The notes under the pieces: generated by a model
The model's database searches: none
Seen by the model: the letters and a program-made list of their open reading frames with translations, nothing else
Told to the model about the DNA's origin: nothing
Part shown: positions 1 to 6,751 of the stretch, one piece after another
Layout of the letters: each line of letters starts with the position of its first letter
Position numbering within the stretch: position 1 is the stretch's first letter
DNA from: CAZUMH01 sp964621645
GTDB taxonomy: Bacteria; Zhuqueibacterota; QNDG01; JAGLOF01
Reading direction: 5' to 3'
NCBI GenBank assembly: GCA_964621645.1
Contig: CAZUMH010000071.1
Span: 1 to 18,140 of the forward strand
Length of the DNA stretch: 18,140 nt
Program-made: the position numbers and the translations under genes

Positions 1-25
1 ACAGAAGCCTGAGTTTAACATACAT

Positions 26-31
26 AAGGAG
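26..31 (+). promoter_or_regulatory. Ribosome binding site of the serA-like gene
   Basis: AAGGAG lies 7 bases before the ATG at 39, an ideal distance, and supports that start. The 38 bases before the gene are too short to show a promoter, so transcription may begin outside the window. Confidence 0.8.
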
Positions 32-38
32 AAGGGCC

Positions 39-908
39 ATGAAAATATTAGTATCCGACGCTTTTGATTCATCTTTGCCGGACCGTCTCAAAGAGTTCGG
101 AGAGGTAACGGATGATACTTCCCGCTTGAAAGAAGCGGATGTGGTTCTCATCCGCAGCAAAACCAAATGTACCAGGGAGTACATCGACAGTGCTCCAAAT
201 CTCAAACTGATCATCCGGGGTGGCGTAGGGCTGGACAATGTGGATCTCAATTACGCTAAAGAGAAAGGGATTACGGTACATAACACTCCCGCTGCCTCAG
301 CCGTAGCTGTAGCGGAAATTGCCTTCGCCCATATGCTGGCCGTGCCCAACCATTTGATCGAAGGACATAACACCATGAAAGCCGGCCAGTGGGAAAAAAA
401 GCGCCTTAAACGTACAGAACTGATGGGAAAGACACTTGGGCTGATCGGGATCGGACGCATCGCCACGGAAGTGGCCAAACGAGCCGCCGCCTTCGGCATG
501 AAGGTAATCTCCTATGACAAGTATATAACTAAATCCGAAATGGCAGAGATGAAAAGCCTGGGCCAGGTACTGGCTGAATCCGACTACATCTCTCTGCACA
601 CTCCGCTTACCGACGAGACCAAAGGCATGATCAACAAGGAAACCATCGCAAAAATGAAGGACGGTGTCATCGTCATCAACACCGGCCGTGGGAAATGCGT
701 GGTCGAAGAGGACATGGCCGCCGCCCTGGAAAGCGGTAAGGTGGCCACATATGCTACCGATGTATGGTATTCTGATCCCCCCGATCCGGACTGCCCCCTA
801 CTGAAGGCGCCCAACGTGCAAATGACGCCTCACCTGGGAGCATCATCCAAGGAAAACCTCCTGCGTATTGGTGACATCATTGTGGACATTCTGAAAGAAT
901 TCACATAA
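39..908 (+). CDS. serA: D-3-phosphoglycerate dehydrogenase-like 2-hydroxyacid dehydrogenase, short form
   Basis: A cytosolic NAD-dependent dehydrogenase that probably oxidises 3-phosphoglycerate to 3-phosphohydroxypyruvate, the first step of serine synthesis. An N-terminal part of the substrate domain (about 1-95) is followed by a Rossmann domain (about 100-265) with GLIGIGRIA at 134-142; the third glycine of the usual GxGxxG is Ala142. Catalytic candidates are Arg217 in NTGRG and His265 in TPHLGAS. The usual acidic residue before Pro is Asp246 (DVWYSDPP) instead of Glu. At 289 aa it lacks the C-terminal ACT domain and intervening domain of long SerA, so classical serine feedback inhibition is not expected. 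The serC neighbour 14 bases downstream makes the phosphoglycerate assignment stronger than for a generic hydroxyacid dehydrogenase. Confidence 0.88.
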   Translation: MKILVSDAFDSSLPDRLKEFGEVTDDTSRLKEADVVLIRSKTKCTREYIDSAPNLKLIIRGGVGLDNVDLNYAKEKGITVHNTPAASAVAVAEIAFAHMLAVPNHLIEGHNTMKAGQWEKKRLKRTELMGKTLGLIGIGRIATEVAKRAAAFGMKVISYDKYITKSEMAEMKSLGQVLAESDYISLHTPLTDETKGMINKETIAKMKDGVIVINTGRGKCVVEEDMAAALESGKVATYATDVWYSDPPDPDCPLLKAPNVQMTPHLGASSKENLLRIGDIIVDILKEFT

Positions 909-922
909 AGAGAGGATTAATT

Positions 923-2011
923 ATGGAAAAGCGTATCTGGAATTTCAATGCCGGCCCGGCAACGCTGCCGCTGCCGGTTCTTGAGAAAATCAAGGCGGAT
1001 CTACCGGTATACCGGAACACCGGTATGGCTGTCATGGAGCTCAGCCACCGTTCCAAGGATTACGCGGCCATACATGCCGAAGCCAAATCACTGCTAAAGG
1101 AACTTCTTACTATTCCCGATTCTCATCACATCCTCTTTCTACAGGGCGGAGCCAGCACCCAGTTTTTCATGATTCCCATGAACCTGCTCAGCGATGGGCA
1201 GACAGCTGACTATGTCAATACGGGATCGTGGTCGAAAAAGGCTATCAAGGAAGCCAAGCTCTTTGGGAAAGTAAACATCGCCGGATCTTCCGAAGATGAC
1301 AACTTCACCTTCATCCCGGAACTGAAAGACCTCAATTTCAGCGCCGAAGCCAGCTATGTGCATATTACTTCAAACAATACCATCGCCGGAACCCAGTGGC
1401 ACAGCTTCCCTGATACCGAGAAAACTCCTCTTATTGCGGATATGTCCAGCGATATCCTCTCCCATAAACTAAATGTAAGCAAATTCGGCCTTATCTACGC
1501 CGGAGCTCAGAAAAATCTGGGACCGTCTGGAGTGACCGTTGTTATCCTGCGGGATGACGTTCTGGGGATGTGCAAGGAAGGGCTGCCCACCATGTGCATG
1601 TATTCTACCCATGTGGAGAAAGATTCGCTCTTTAACACCGGCCCCACCTATTCAATCTATATCCTGCGGGAGGTTCTTGCGCATGTGAAAGCCTCAGGCG
1701 GATTGGCAGCGGTTGAAAAGGAGAACCGGGCAAAGGGAGAGCTTCTTTACAGAACCATCGATGCCAATAGTGACTTCTTCCGGTCCCCGATCCGTAAAGA
1801 CAGCCGCTCTCTCATGAACGTGGTTTTCCGGCTGCCCAGCGAAGAACTGGAACAGCAATTTATCGCCGAGGGTTTGGCTGCAGGATTTGGAGGTTTGAAA
1901 GGACATCGTTCCGTGGGTGGCATCCGGGTCTCCATGTACAATGCCATGCCGCTGAAAGGGATCGAGGCACTCACTGCATTTATGCTGGAATTTATGAAAA
2001 AAAACGGATAG
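923..2011 (+). CDS. serC: Phosphoserine aminotransferase
   Basis: A PLP-dependent class V aminotransferase that converts 3-phosphohydroxypyruvate and glutamate to phosphoserine and 2-oxoglutarate; it may also act in pyridoxal phosphate synthesis. The sequence opens with the family signature NFNAGPA (7-13), followed by the phosphate-binding GGAS (75-78), Trp103, ADMSSD (172-177, PLP-ring Asp173) and the PLP lysine Lys197 in AGAQKNLGPSG. At 362 aa it has the normal length. The RBS AGAGGA (911-916) lies 6 bases before the ATG. The gene follows the dehydrogenase by 14 bases, so the two should be one transcript; no phosphoserine phosphatase gene is present in this window. A terminator follows the stop within 60 bases. 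Confidence 0.96.
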   Translation: MEKRIWNFNAGPATLPLPVLEKIKADLPVYRNTGMAVMELSHRSKDYAAIHAEAKSLLKELLTIPDSHHILFLQGGASTQFFMIPMNLLSDGQTADYVNTGSWSKKAIKEAKLFGKVNIAGSSEDDNFTFIPELKDLNFSAEASYVHITSNNTIAGTQWHSFPDTEKTPLIADMSSDILSHKLNVSKFGLIYAGAQKNLGPSGVTVVILRDDVLGMCKEGLPTMCMYSTHVEKDSLFNTGPTYSIYILREVLAHVKASGGLAAVEKENRAKGELLYRTIDANSDFFRSPIRKDSRSLMNVVFRLPSEELEQQFIAEGLAAGFGGLKGHRSVGGIRVSMYNAMPLKGIEALTAFMLEFMKKNG

Positions 2012-2033
2012 CAGACCTGAAACGAACATATGG

Positions 2034-2074
2034 AAAGAGGATCAGACTTCGGCACGTCTGATCCTCTTTTTTTT
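2034..2074 (+). terminator. Intrinsic terminator of serA-serC
   Basis: A perfect 14-bp stem (2034-2047 with 2056-2069) has an 8-base loop and runs into eight T (2067-2074). It starts 23 bases after the serC stop. The 5' arm begins with only three A, so termination is expected mainly on the + strand. Confidence 0.95.
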
Positions 2075-2394
2075 CGCCGCTCTCGATAGCAGTGACACGG
2101 GCTCCGCCGCTGATGGAACACCGGCGAATTCAGAGAAACGCTATTTCGGTTCCACATGATACTTCCCTGATTCCAAGATCTCAGGAATCAACGATCCAAA
2201 CCAAAACGGCCGGCATTCCTTTTATGAAGGCCGGCCGGAAATTTTAATTCGTCATCCGGTTGGTATATCGAATACGTTTTATATCCATTTAATACTGGTT
2301 GTTAAAATCGGATATTATTGAGAAAAAATGAGGTGGAATTTTAAGGATTTTTATCCGAACGTGACAGAGGAGCGTTAAACACTGCTCTCTCTAC
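2075..2394. other. Convergent intergenic region between serC and hpt
   Basis: After the serC terminator no gene is supported. The stretch holds a 7-bp inverted repeat (2168-2174 with 2184-2190, 9-base loop) and the GC-rich hairpin listed separately. The 2270-2390 part is AT-rich with no recognisable element; a 16-codon ATG frame near 2329 has no RBS and was not accepted. Confidence 0.6.
2203..2237 (-). terminator. Probable terminator of the hpt operon
   Basis: An 8-bp all-GC stem (2207-2214 with 2230-2237) encloses a 15-base loop. Read on the minus strand it is followed by TTTTGGTTTGG, a short interrupted U tract. It lies about 160 bases beyond the hpt stop, farther than usual, so this is a moderate call. 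On the + strand the downstream sequence GAAATTTTAA is a poor U tract. Confidence 0.45.
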
Positions 2395-2955
2395 TTACTC
2401 ATCAAGTTTATAAATTCCCGGAAGTTCCCGGTATTTTCCGGCATAGTCGAGACCGTATCCCACCAGATAGACATCGGGCACCTGGAATCCCACATAATCA
2501 GCTTCCAGGGAAATTCTCCGGCCCGATGGTTTATCCAGCAGAACGGCAATCTTCACATCGTCAGGGTTGTACTGGAGCAGGTGATCCCTGGCGAATTGCA
2601 GGGTCAATCCTGTATCGATAATGTCATCAACCAGGAGAACCCTCTTTCCCCTGATATCATGAGTCAGATCCTGTATCAGGGTGATGCTCCCCTTGGATGT
2701 CTTCCCGTCTTCGTAAGAGGACAGAGCCAGAAAATCGATGTTGAGTTCCAGGCCTATCAGGTGCAGCTGCCGGCTGAGATCAGCTAATACCATGTAACAG
2801 CCGGCCAGCAGGCCCACGACGAAGAGGGATTCTCCATCGGCGTACCGGGAAATATCCCGGCTCATCTCCACCAGTCTTGCCTCAATCGTCTCCGGAGTAA
2901 AAAGAAGTTCGATCTCCCGATCTGTTGATTCGTTACCCGTCTGTCTCATGATCAT
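2395..2955 (-). CDS. hpt: Hypoxanthine phosphoribosyltransferase
   Basis: A cytosolic purine salvage enzyme that transfers phosphoribose from PRPP to hypoxanthine (and often guanine). The PRPP-binding loop VLLVDDIIDTGLT is at 106-118; a SYEDGKTSKG segment (80-89) corresponds to the flexible catalytic loop; and VGYGLDYAGKYRELPGI near the C-terminus is typical of the family. At 186 aa it has the normal length. The first ATG (2955) overlaps the upstream stop as ATGA, while a second ATG sits two codons later (2949). GGGAG lies 4 bases before the first and 10 before the second, so the start is uncertain by two codons. It is the third gene of a minus-strand operon whose other members have no obvious purine role. 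Confidence 0.95.
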   Translation of the reverse strand: MIMRQTGNESTDREIELLFTPETIEARLVEMSRDISRYADGESLFVVGLLAGCYMVLADLSRQLHLIGLELNIDFLALSSYEDGKTSKGSITLIQDLTHDIRGKRVLLVDDIIDTGLTLQFARDHLLQYNPDDVKIAVLLDKPSGRRISLEADYVGFQVPDVYLVGYGLDYAGKYRELPGIYKLDE

Positions 2956-4454
2956 TTATCTCCCAGACAGTAAAGATACCCATCCCTGCTGCCGATATAT
3001 ATCCGGCGGCCGTACACTATCGGGGTGGACTCAAACGAGGCCGGAGCGAATCTATCGAGCTCCTGAAACTCTCCCGCGGCGTTATACTGAAAAAGTCGCA
3101 GTCCGCCATAGGAAGCGGCGATCAATTTATCTCCCACCAGAACAGGCGTCGAAATGGAGGGGCCGATATATGTTTTGAAAATTACTTGAGGAATTGGATA
3201 GTGGGTTCGGCCGTCCGGGCCTGGTGTCACCGCCTGCCGGGAGTCGATACTGTCATATCTCATGACATAGAGAAATCCGTCGATGGCGCTGCAGGCGGCA
3301 AGACGCGGATATCCTTCCGGTCTGGTCATATCATTGACACAGGCGGAGCCGATGACGCCGCCTTGCCAGGTAGCATAATTTCGGTCCCCGGTGGGCAGAA
3401 ACCAGACAACCGATTCTTTCGGGGGTTTGCTGGGGTCCAGTTTCAACACACCTCCCGGCCCTGGGATGAATTCTTTTTCTACCGGTATAAGCAGACAGCT
3501 ATCCTCGGTGACGACGGGACTGCCGTCCATATCGGATCCGATGAAGAAATCCCAGATAAGGCTGTCAGCTGCCGGATCATAGCCGTATACATGACCAGAA
3601 CCGGCAGTGATATATATCATGCCGTTCAACAGACAGGGAGATGATTCAATGACCAGATTGCCACGGTGCAACACCGCATCCTTCCACTGATAAAGCGGCT
3701 GCTTTGTAAAAAGTCCGGGCTGGAGAATACCCTCCCGAGTATTGGCCTGTTCCGGGGATGGGTACAATCCAATAAAGACACCATTCTCAAGGCCGACAAA
3801 GGCACTGTCTCCCAGAATGAGCGCCGAACCATCCGTATCCCGGCTGATACTTGGCGTGCGCCAGACATTCAGACGCCACAGCTCTTTCCCGGTCCAATAG
3901 GAAACAGCCCGGAAGCTCGGGACCAGCGGCGTAAAAAGAAAATTGCCGTATCCCCGCCTGCTCCCCTGCAAGATAACAGCTTCTCTTCTGCTGCTGTCCC
4001 TCCGGGACCCGATCCATAATGTCGGCGTGCCTTTTATAACATCATCAAACGAATATTGCCAGACTATGGATCCATCTCTGGCATCTATTTTCTTAAGATT
4101 GTGATCAAAGGCCCCTAGCACTAAAAAAAGGAGGCTGTCTTCCCGCACCAGTAACGGCTGTCCGGTCCAGCCGCTGCCGGCCCAAACCCTGTCGCCCAGG
4201 CGGGACGATATATTGGTGATCCCTTTTCCCAGAAAACATTTCCAGATCAGACCAAGACTGTCCGGTGCGCAAAGTCCGTAGAAATTCCGCTGGTTCGTTC
4301 CGAGGAACGTGGAAATTACAGGATTGATTGTCTGCCCTTGCAGACAGCTGCCGGCTGGCAGAATTACGGGTACCGCGGAAGAAATTAGGAAGGCGAGCCG
4401 TAAAACCGTATCTCGATTCCGGGATAAATGAGGAAATGCCGTGAACCGCCGGAT
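2952..4454 (-). CDS. Exported PQQ-type beta-propeller repeat protein, apparent AUC start
   Basis: An exported protein of unknown function with repeated beta-propeller blades. Examples are YGYDPAADSLIWDFFIG, a TPIVYGRRIYIGSRDGYLYCLG C-terminal blade split here as TPIVYGRRIYIG then SRDGYLYCLG, and GSPVV/STPVLVGDKL-type strands. Such proteins usually act as scaffolds, like BamB, or as quinoprotein-like domains; no catalytic residue is evident. The open frame begins at 4592 deep inside the upstream gene, which is implausible because it overlaps a Lys-rich coding tail by 134 bases. From the upstream stop to about 4147 the frame has no ATG, GTG or TTG. The AUC at 4454 gives 500 aa, beginning with a basic stretch and a hydrophobic segment LAFLISSAVPVILPAGSC (20-37) that reads as a signal peptide, perhaps a lax lipobox at Cys37. 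The hpt start overlaps its stop by 4 bases. Confidence 0.75.
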   Translation of the reverse strand: MRRFTAFPHLSRNRDTVLRLAFLISSAVPVILPAGSCLQGQTINPVISTFLGTNQRNFYGLCAPDSLGLIWKCFLGKGITNISSRLGDRVWAGSGWTGQPLLVREDSLLFLVLGAFDHNLKKIDARDGSIVWQYSFDDVIKGTPTLWIGSRRDSSRREAVILQGSRRGYGNFLFTPLVPSFRAVSYWTGKELWRLNVWRTPSISRDTDGSALILGDSAFVGLENGVFIGLYPSPEQANTREGILQPGLFTKQPLYQWKDAVLHRGNLVIESSPCLLNGMIYITAGSGHVYGYDPAADSLIWDFFIGSDMDGSPVVTEDSCLLIPVEKEFIPGPGGVLKLDPSKPPKESVVWFLPTGDRNYATWQGGVIGSACVNDMTRPEGYPRLAACSAIDGFLYVMRYDSIDSRQAVTPGPDGRTHYPIPQVIFKTYIGPSISTPVLVGDKLIAASYGGLRLFQYNAAGEFQELDRFAPASFESTPIVYGRRIYIGSRDGYLYCLGDK

Positions 4455-4465
4455 TGAATCACCCC
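4455..4465 (-). promoter_or_regulatory. Shine-Dalgarno serving a putative AUC start
   Basis: On the minus strand GGGGTGATTCA precedes ATC at 4454-4452. GGGGTGAT closely matches the anti-16S consensus GGAGGTGAT, and GGGG sits 7 bases before the ATC. The TGA inside it (4461-4459) is the upstream stop codon, so initiation would be coupled to termination. Confidence 0.45.
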
Positions 4466-4995
4466 GCTTTTTTCTTTGCACCACCTTTGCCCGCCCCCGC
4501 CTTTTTAACCGGTGTGGTTTTTTTACCGGGAGAAGTCTTTCCGGCTGGTGCGGCCTTTTTTGCAGCTGGTTTCTTAGGAGCCTGCTGGGCACTCTTTGGG
4601 GGTGCTTTTTTCGCAGGGGCGGCGGTTTTTACGGAAGCGGCTTTCGAGGTCTTTTGAGAATTATCCGCATTCTCTTTGCGCGCGACGCGTCCTTCCTCTT
4701 TAACCACTTCTATTTCTTTCTCTTTTTTCTTAATGGAACCGTTTATTTCATTTATCTTGTCGATGAAGTAAACAATACTCTCGTCCTTGTTTACATTAAC
4801 ACTTTTACCGTCGCTGACTCGTACATATACTTCCCGGCCCAGTGCTTTATAGGTTTTCTCCAGCATCCTCTGTAAGTTGATAACTTCCAGTTTCAATTTT
4901 CCGATGCGGGTGTATTCTTCCGTTATTTCCGCTGCGACATTCACTCCATCCTGTAATGTCTTCTTTATGCCTTTCCATAACGCTGAAGCTGTCAT
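4459..4995 (-). CDS. Coiled-coil protein with histone-H1-like Lys/Ala/Pro-rich tail
   Basis: No named family recognised with certainty. Residues 1-105 are helical and highly charged, with a probable coiled coil (about 30-55 and 75-105) of the kind seen in small bacterial 'IGKLKLE..L.R...K.Y..LG' proteins. Residues 115-178 are a low-complexity basic tail rich in Lys, Ala, Pro and Gly (AAPAKKAPPK, KKPAAKKAAPAGK, AGAGKGGAKKKAG), like histone H1 and bacterial KAAP-repeat DNA-binding proteins. The tail suggests nucleic-acid or polyanion binding; the head suggests oligomerisation. There is no signal peptide, so it is probably cytosolic. AAGGAGG lies 7 bases before the ATG, a strong RBS. It heads the operon with the beta-propeller and hpt genes. 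Confidence 0.85.
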   Translation of the reverse strand: MTASALWKGIKKTLQDGVNVAAEITEEYTRIGKLKLEVINLQRMLEKTYKALGREVYVRVSDGKSVNVNKDESIVYFIDKINEINGSIKKKEKEIEVVKEEGRVARKENADNSQKTSKAASVKTAAPAKKAPPKSAQQAPKKPAAKKAAPAGKTSPGKKTTPVKKAGAGKGGAKKKAG

Positions 4996-5018
4996 CCCGA
5001 TGCCTCCTTTTTACCCGG

Positions 5019-5144
5019 TTAATCTTCCAGTAGTTCCTCTATCGCCCCGACCTTATTGTTACAGGCTTGATAATCCGTATCAGAGGGAAAATACTGCCAG
5101 CCTGACGGGAACCGTTCCCTGGGACAGAGTATTGGAAGACGCAC
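5019..5144 (-). CDS. Possible 41-aa small protein upstream of the coiled-coil gene
   Basis: A GTG frame of 41 codons plus TAA ends 23 bases before the coiled-coil ATG. It contains PSGWQYFPSDTDYQACNN and ends KVGAIEELLED, which reads more like protein than random translation. The frame stays open upstream to a TAG near 5195, including a TTG at about 5177. No convincing RBS precedes either start, so it could be a chance ORF, a decayed gene end, or an untranslated leader of the operon. Confidence 0.22.
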   Translation of the reverse strand: MRLPILCPRERFPSGWQYFPSDTDYQACNNKVGAIEELLED

Positions 5145-5248
5145 TAAATTACGAGTGGTAGGGTTAAAAATCAAGTGGAAATATAGTGAGGGTGATGATG
5201 CCTATCCCCTTGCATCCGGGATCATCGTTTCAAGGCACTCATCTCCTC

Positions 5249-5839
5249 TCAACGGGAGAAGGAGAATTCCACCTCATGACGTTTGCCGGATTCATCAATG
5301 AGCCAGACATTCTTGATTTCAATGGAATCCACTTTGCCCTGATCATTTTCGAAGGGTGAGTATTCATTGGGCGGCAATATCGGCCGGTGCATGGTATAGG
5401 TGGAGCCCGCCGACAGTTCCTGCCAGGTTTCCAGAGGAAGGCCCAGGTTACCGGTACAGAAAAGAATGCTGTCCGTTACAAAGGTAAAGGCGTGTTCTCT
5501 CAGGTAGGGCGGTCCCGCGAAGACAACGATGCCGTGAATTTCCAGAGCCTGTGCTGAAATATTATCATTCAGGATGGAAAGCTGGACGATATTCACCTTG
5601 GGGGAGAACATTCCATCGATGTTTAGGTCGGCATTTATGTATTCCGTATCCTGATACTGGATGTTAACGATTTCAACCGGTTTATTCTCATTGCCCGGAT
5701 TTACCGGATAACGATCACAGGAAACTGTCAAACAACAAAGAAGTGCTGCTCCTGCAATGATCTTCAGTAAAGTAGCTGTCTCGCTTCGAAACAGCCCCTT
5801 TTTTTGCACTACTCCCTTAACTTCACGATATCCATTCAT
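5249..5839 (-). CDS. Hypothetical lipoprotein
   Basis: Not recognised beyond being an exported lipoprotein. The N-terminus has a long basic n-region (1-20), a hydrophobic core LLKIIAGAALLCCLTVS (24-40) and Cys41 in a relaxed lipobox (TVSC), so the mature protein would start CDRYPVNPGN. The remaining 155 residues are rich in alternating beta-strand patterns (VEIVNIQYQDTEY, VNIVQLSILND, SIEIKNVWLIDESG), suggesting an immunoglobulin-like or other all-beta fold. A purine-rich RBS (GGGGGAAAGAG) directly precedes the ATG. It is a single gene, followed by about 250 bases before the next gene on the same strand. The likely location is the periplasmic face of the inner membrane or the outer membrane. 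Confidence 0.82.
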   Translation of the reverse strand: MNGYREVKGVVQKKGLFRSETATLLKIIAGAALLCCLTVSCDRYPVNPGNENKPVEIVNIQYQDTEYINADLNIDGMFSPKVNIVQLSILNDNISAQALEIHGIVVFAGPPYLREHAFTFVTDSILFCTGNLGLPLETWQELSAGSTYTMHRPILPPNEYSPFENDQGKVDSIEIKNVWLIDESGKRHEVEFSFSR

Positions 5840-6067
5840 CTCTCTTTCCCCCTTTTTCTAGAAGTGTACTGAAAAAACTACCCAGACACTGGTAATTTTT
5901 AATCCAAGACGTAGGATACCTGTCATCCTATCAAAAAGACCCAACTACCTTGTAAACAATTTCTTAGAGCGGTTGACAAATAATACTCGTCTTCTTTGTA
6001 GCAGAAAAAAGCAAAAGAAATACCACAAGAGGGATTATGAAGATATTGTCACAAGAAAAATCCATAA
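5840..6067. other. Intergenic region between tRNA-Asp terminator and lipoprotein gene
   Basis: This should contain the lipoprotein promoter on the minus strand, but I find no pair of hexamers near consensus. A short imperfect inverted repeat AGGATACC/ATCCT lies near 5911-5931. TTGACA on the + strand near 5974 has no matching -10 and no + strand gene downstream. Confidence 0.4.
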
Positions 6068-6096
6068 AAAAACCCGAATTGATAATTCGGGTTTTT
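6068..6096 (-). terminator. Intrinsic terminator after tRNA-Asp
   Basis: A perfect 13-bp stem (6068-6080 with 6084-6096) has a 3-base loop. On the minus strand it begins 3 bases after the tRNA discriminator base and ends in a run of T. Because the arms carry A5 and T5 it could act on both strands. Confidence 0.93.
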
Positions 6097-6099
6097 AAG

Positions 6100-6174
6100 C
6101 GGGGCCGACGAGATTTGAACTCGCAACTTCCGGCGTGACAGGCCGGTGCTCTAACCAAATTGAACTACGACCCC
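6100..6174 (-). tRNA. tRNA-Asp (anticodon GTC)
   Basis: The cloverleaf is complete on the minus strand: acceptor GGGGTCG pairs with CGGCCCC, the anticodon arm is CCGGCCTGTCACGCCGG with GTC, and the T arm contains GTTCAAATC. The discriminator is G73, as expected for Asp. CCA is not encoded. It has its own consensus promoter 26 bases upstream and a terminator directly after it. Confidence 0.97.
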
Positions 6175-6199
6175 TGTGAAATTCTGTTTTAGGGCTGTT

Positions 6200-6228
6200 A
6201 ATATACTAACAATTTCTCCTATTGTCAA
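6200..6228 (-). promoter_or_regulatory. Sigma70 promoter of tRNA-Asp
   Basis: On the minus strand TTGACA (6228-6223), a 17-base spacer and TATATT (6205-6200) place transcription start near 6193, about 19 bases before the mature tRNA 5' end. Both hexamers are identical to those of the promoter at 6752-6780. Confidence 0.85.
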
Positions 6229-6388
6229 TATTTTTCGCCAGTCAGTTTTCATTTAAAATACATCGGAGACTACCGCTTTTATGAACATTCGATTACCGAC
6301 TAATTGATCTCTTTTTATCTCTCGATGGAAGAGAGAAAAACTCTCATTACGTTTCAGGAAGTCGTTCTGTTTAGTAAAATTCTGTCCC

Positions 6389-6400
6389 TGTTCATGAACA
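6389..6400. repeat. 12-bp perfect palindrome beside tRNA-Val
   Basis: TGTTCATGAACA is a perfect palindrome with no loop, 3 bases past the tRNA-Val discriminator. It could be an operator, a processing site or chance; it has no U tract and is not a terminator. Confidence 0.4.
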
Positions 6401-6403
6401 CTG

Positions 6404-6478
6404 TGGGCGATGGCAGATTCGAACTGCCGACCTCTTGCTTGTAAGGCAAGCGCTCTAAACCAGCTGAGCTAATCGCCC
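6404..6478 (-). tRNA. tRNA-Val (anticodon TAC)
   Basis: Acceptor GGGCGAT pairs with ATCGCCC; D arm AGCTCAGCTGGTTTAGAGC; anticodon stem CTTGC/GCAAG with loop CTTACAA, giving TAC; T arm GTTCGAATC. The discriminator is A and CCA is not encoded. The 5' end lies only 3 bases after the stop codon of the DUF3098-like gene with no promoter between, so it should be cut from that mRNA by RNase P. Confidence 0.97.
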
Positions 6479-6481
6479 TCA

Positions 6482-6727
6482 CTAAGAAGCGTTATTTTTA
6501 CGTCTGTGGTGATAAAGAATCGCCACCGGAAAAATTACGCAATAGGCCAGAACCAGTAATATTGGTCCTACAGTAAGGCTCATTGCACTGTTCCATGGTC
6601 CCGTTTCCAGTGCCTTGAAACCAACGATCAATACGACCAAGCCGATCACAAAGAGAATGTAGTTCTCCTTTGTGAAAGGAATAATCGTCTCTCTGCCTGA
6701 TCTTTTCTGTTTCACAGTACGAGCCAT
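6482..6727 (-). CDS. DUF3098-like small two-helix membrane protein
   Basis: An 81-aa inner-membrane protein of unknown function. A basic N-terminus (1-12) is followed by PFTKENYILFVIGLVVLIVGF (17-37), a short loop with TGPWNS, and a second helix (about 52-72) ending in YHHRRK. The pattern 'F.k.NY.lf.iGl.vlivGf' matches DUF3098 as I remember it. An in-frame ATG five codons earlier (6742) exists, but GGAGG lies 5 bases before the ATG at 6727 and the promoter predicts a transcript start near 6745, so the later start is chosen. The TAG stop is 3 bases from tRNA-Val on the same strand. Confidence 0.85.
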   Translation of the reverse strand: MARTVKQKRSGRETIIPFTKENYILFVIGLVVLIVGFKALETGPWNSAMSLTVGPILLVLAYCVIFPVAILYHHRRKNNAS

Positions 6728-6751
6728 TGTAACCTCCTTCAAAGTGGCTTA

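Noticed and set aside
2329..2379. 16-codon ATG frame between serC and hpt
   Set aside because: Very short, no RBS and no promoter; kept out as chance.
4387..4463. GTG near 4463 as an alternative start for the beta-propeller gene
   Set aside because: It is in another frame and meets TAA within 26 codons; it could only work with a frameshift, which the sequence does not show.
4455..4592. ATG at 4592 as the true start of the beta-propeller gene
   Set aside because: It would overlap the Lys/Ala-rich tail of the upstream gene by 134 bases, has no RBS and gives an Arg/Pro-rich N-terminus typical of a shadow frame.
4877..5161. 94-codon plus-strand frame over the coiled-coil gene start
   Set aside because: Antisense to a gene with a strong RBS, with composition of a shadow frame.
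5974..6003. Plus-strand promoter with TTGACA near 5974
   Set aside because: No matching -10 at 16-18 bases and no plus-strand gene downstream.
5964..6158. 64-codon minus-strand frame
   Set aside because: It reads through tRNA-Asp and its terminator; the N-terminal residues are the familiar translation of a tRNA.
6179..6480. Attachment site or integrated element at the tRNA genes
   Set aside because: No integrase, no duplicated tRNA end and no phage-like genes nearby.
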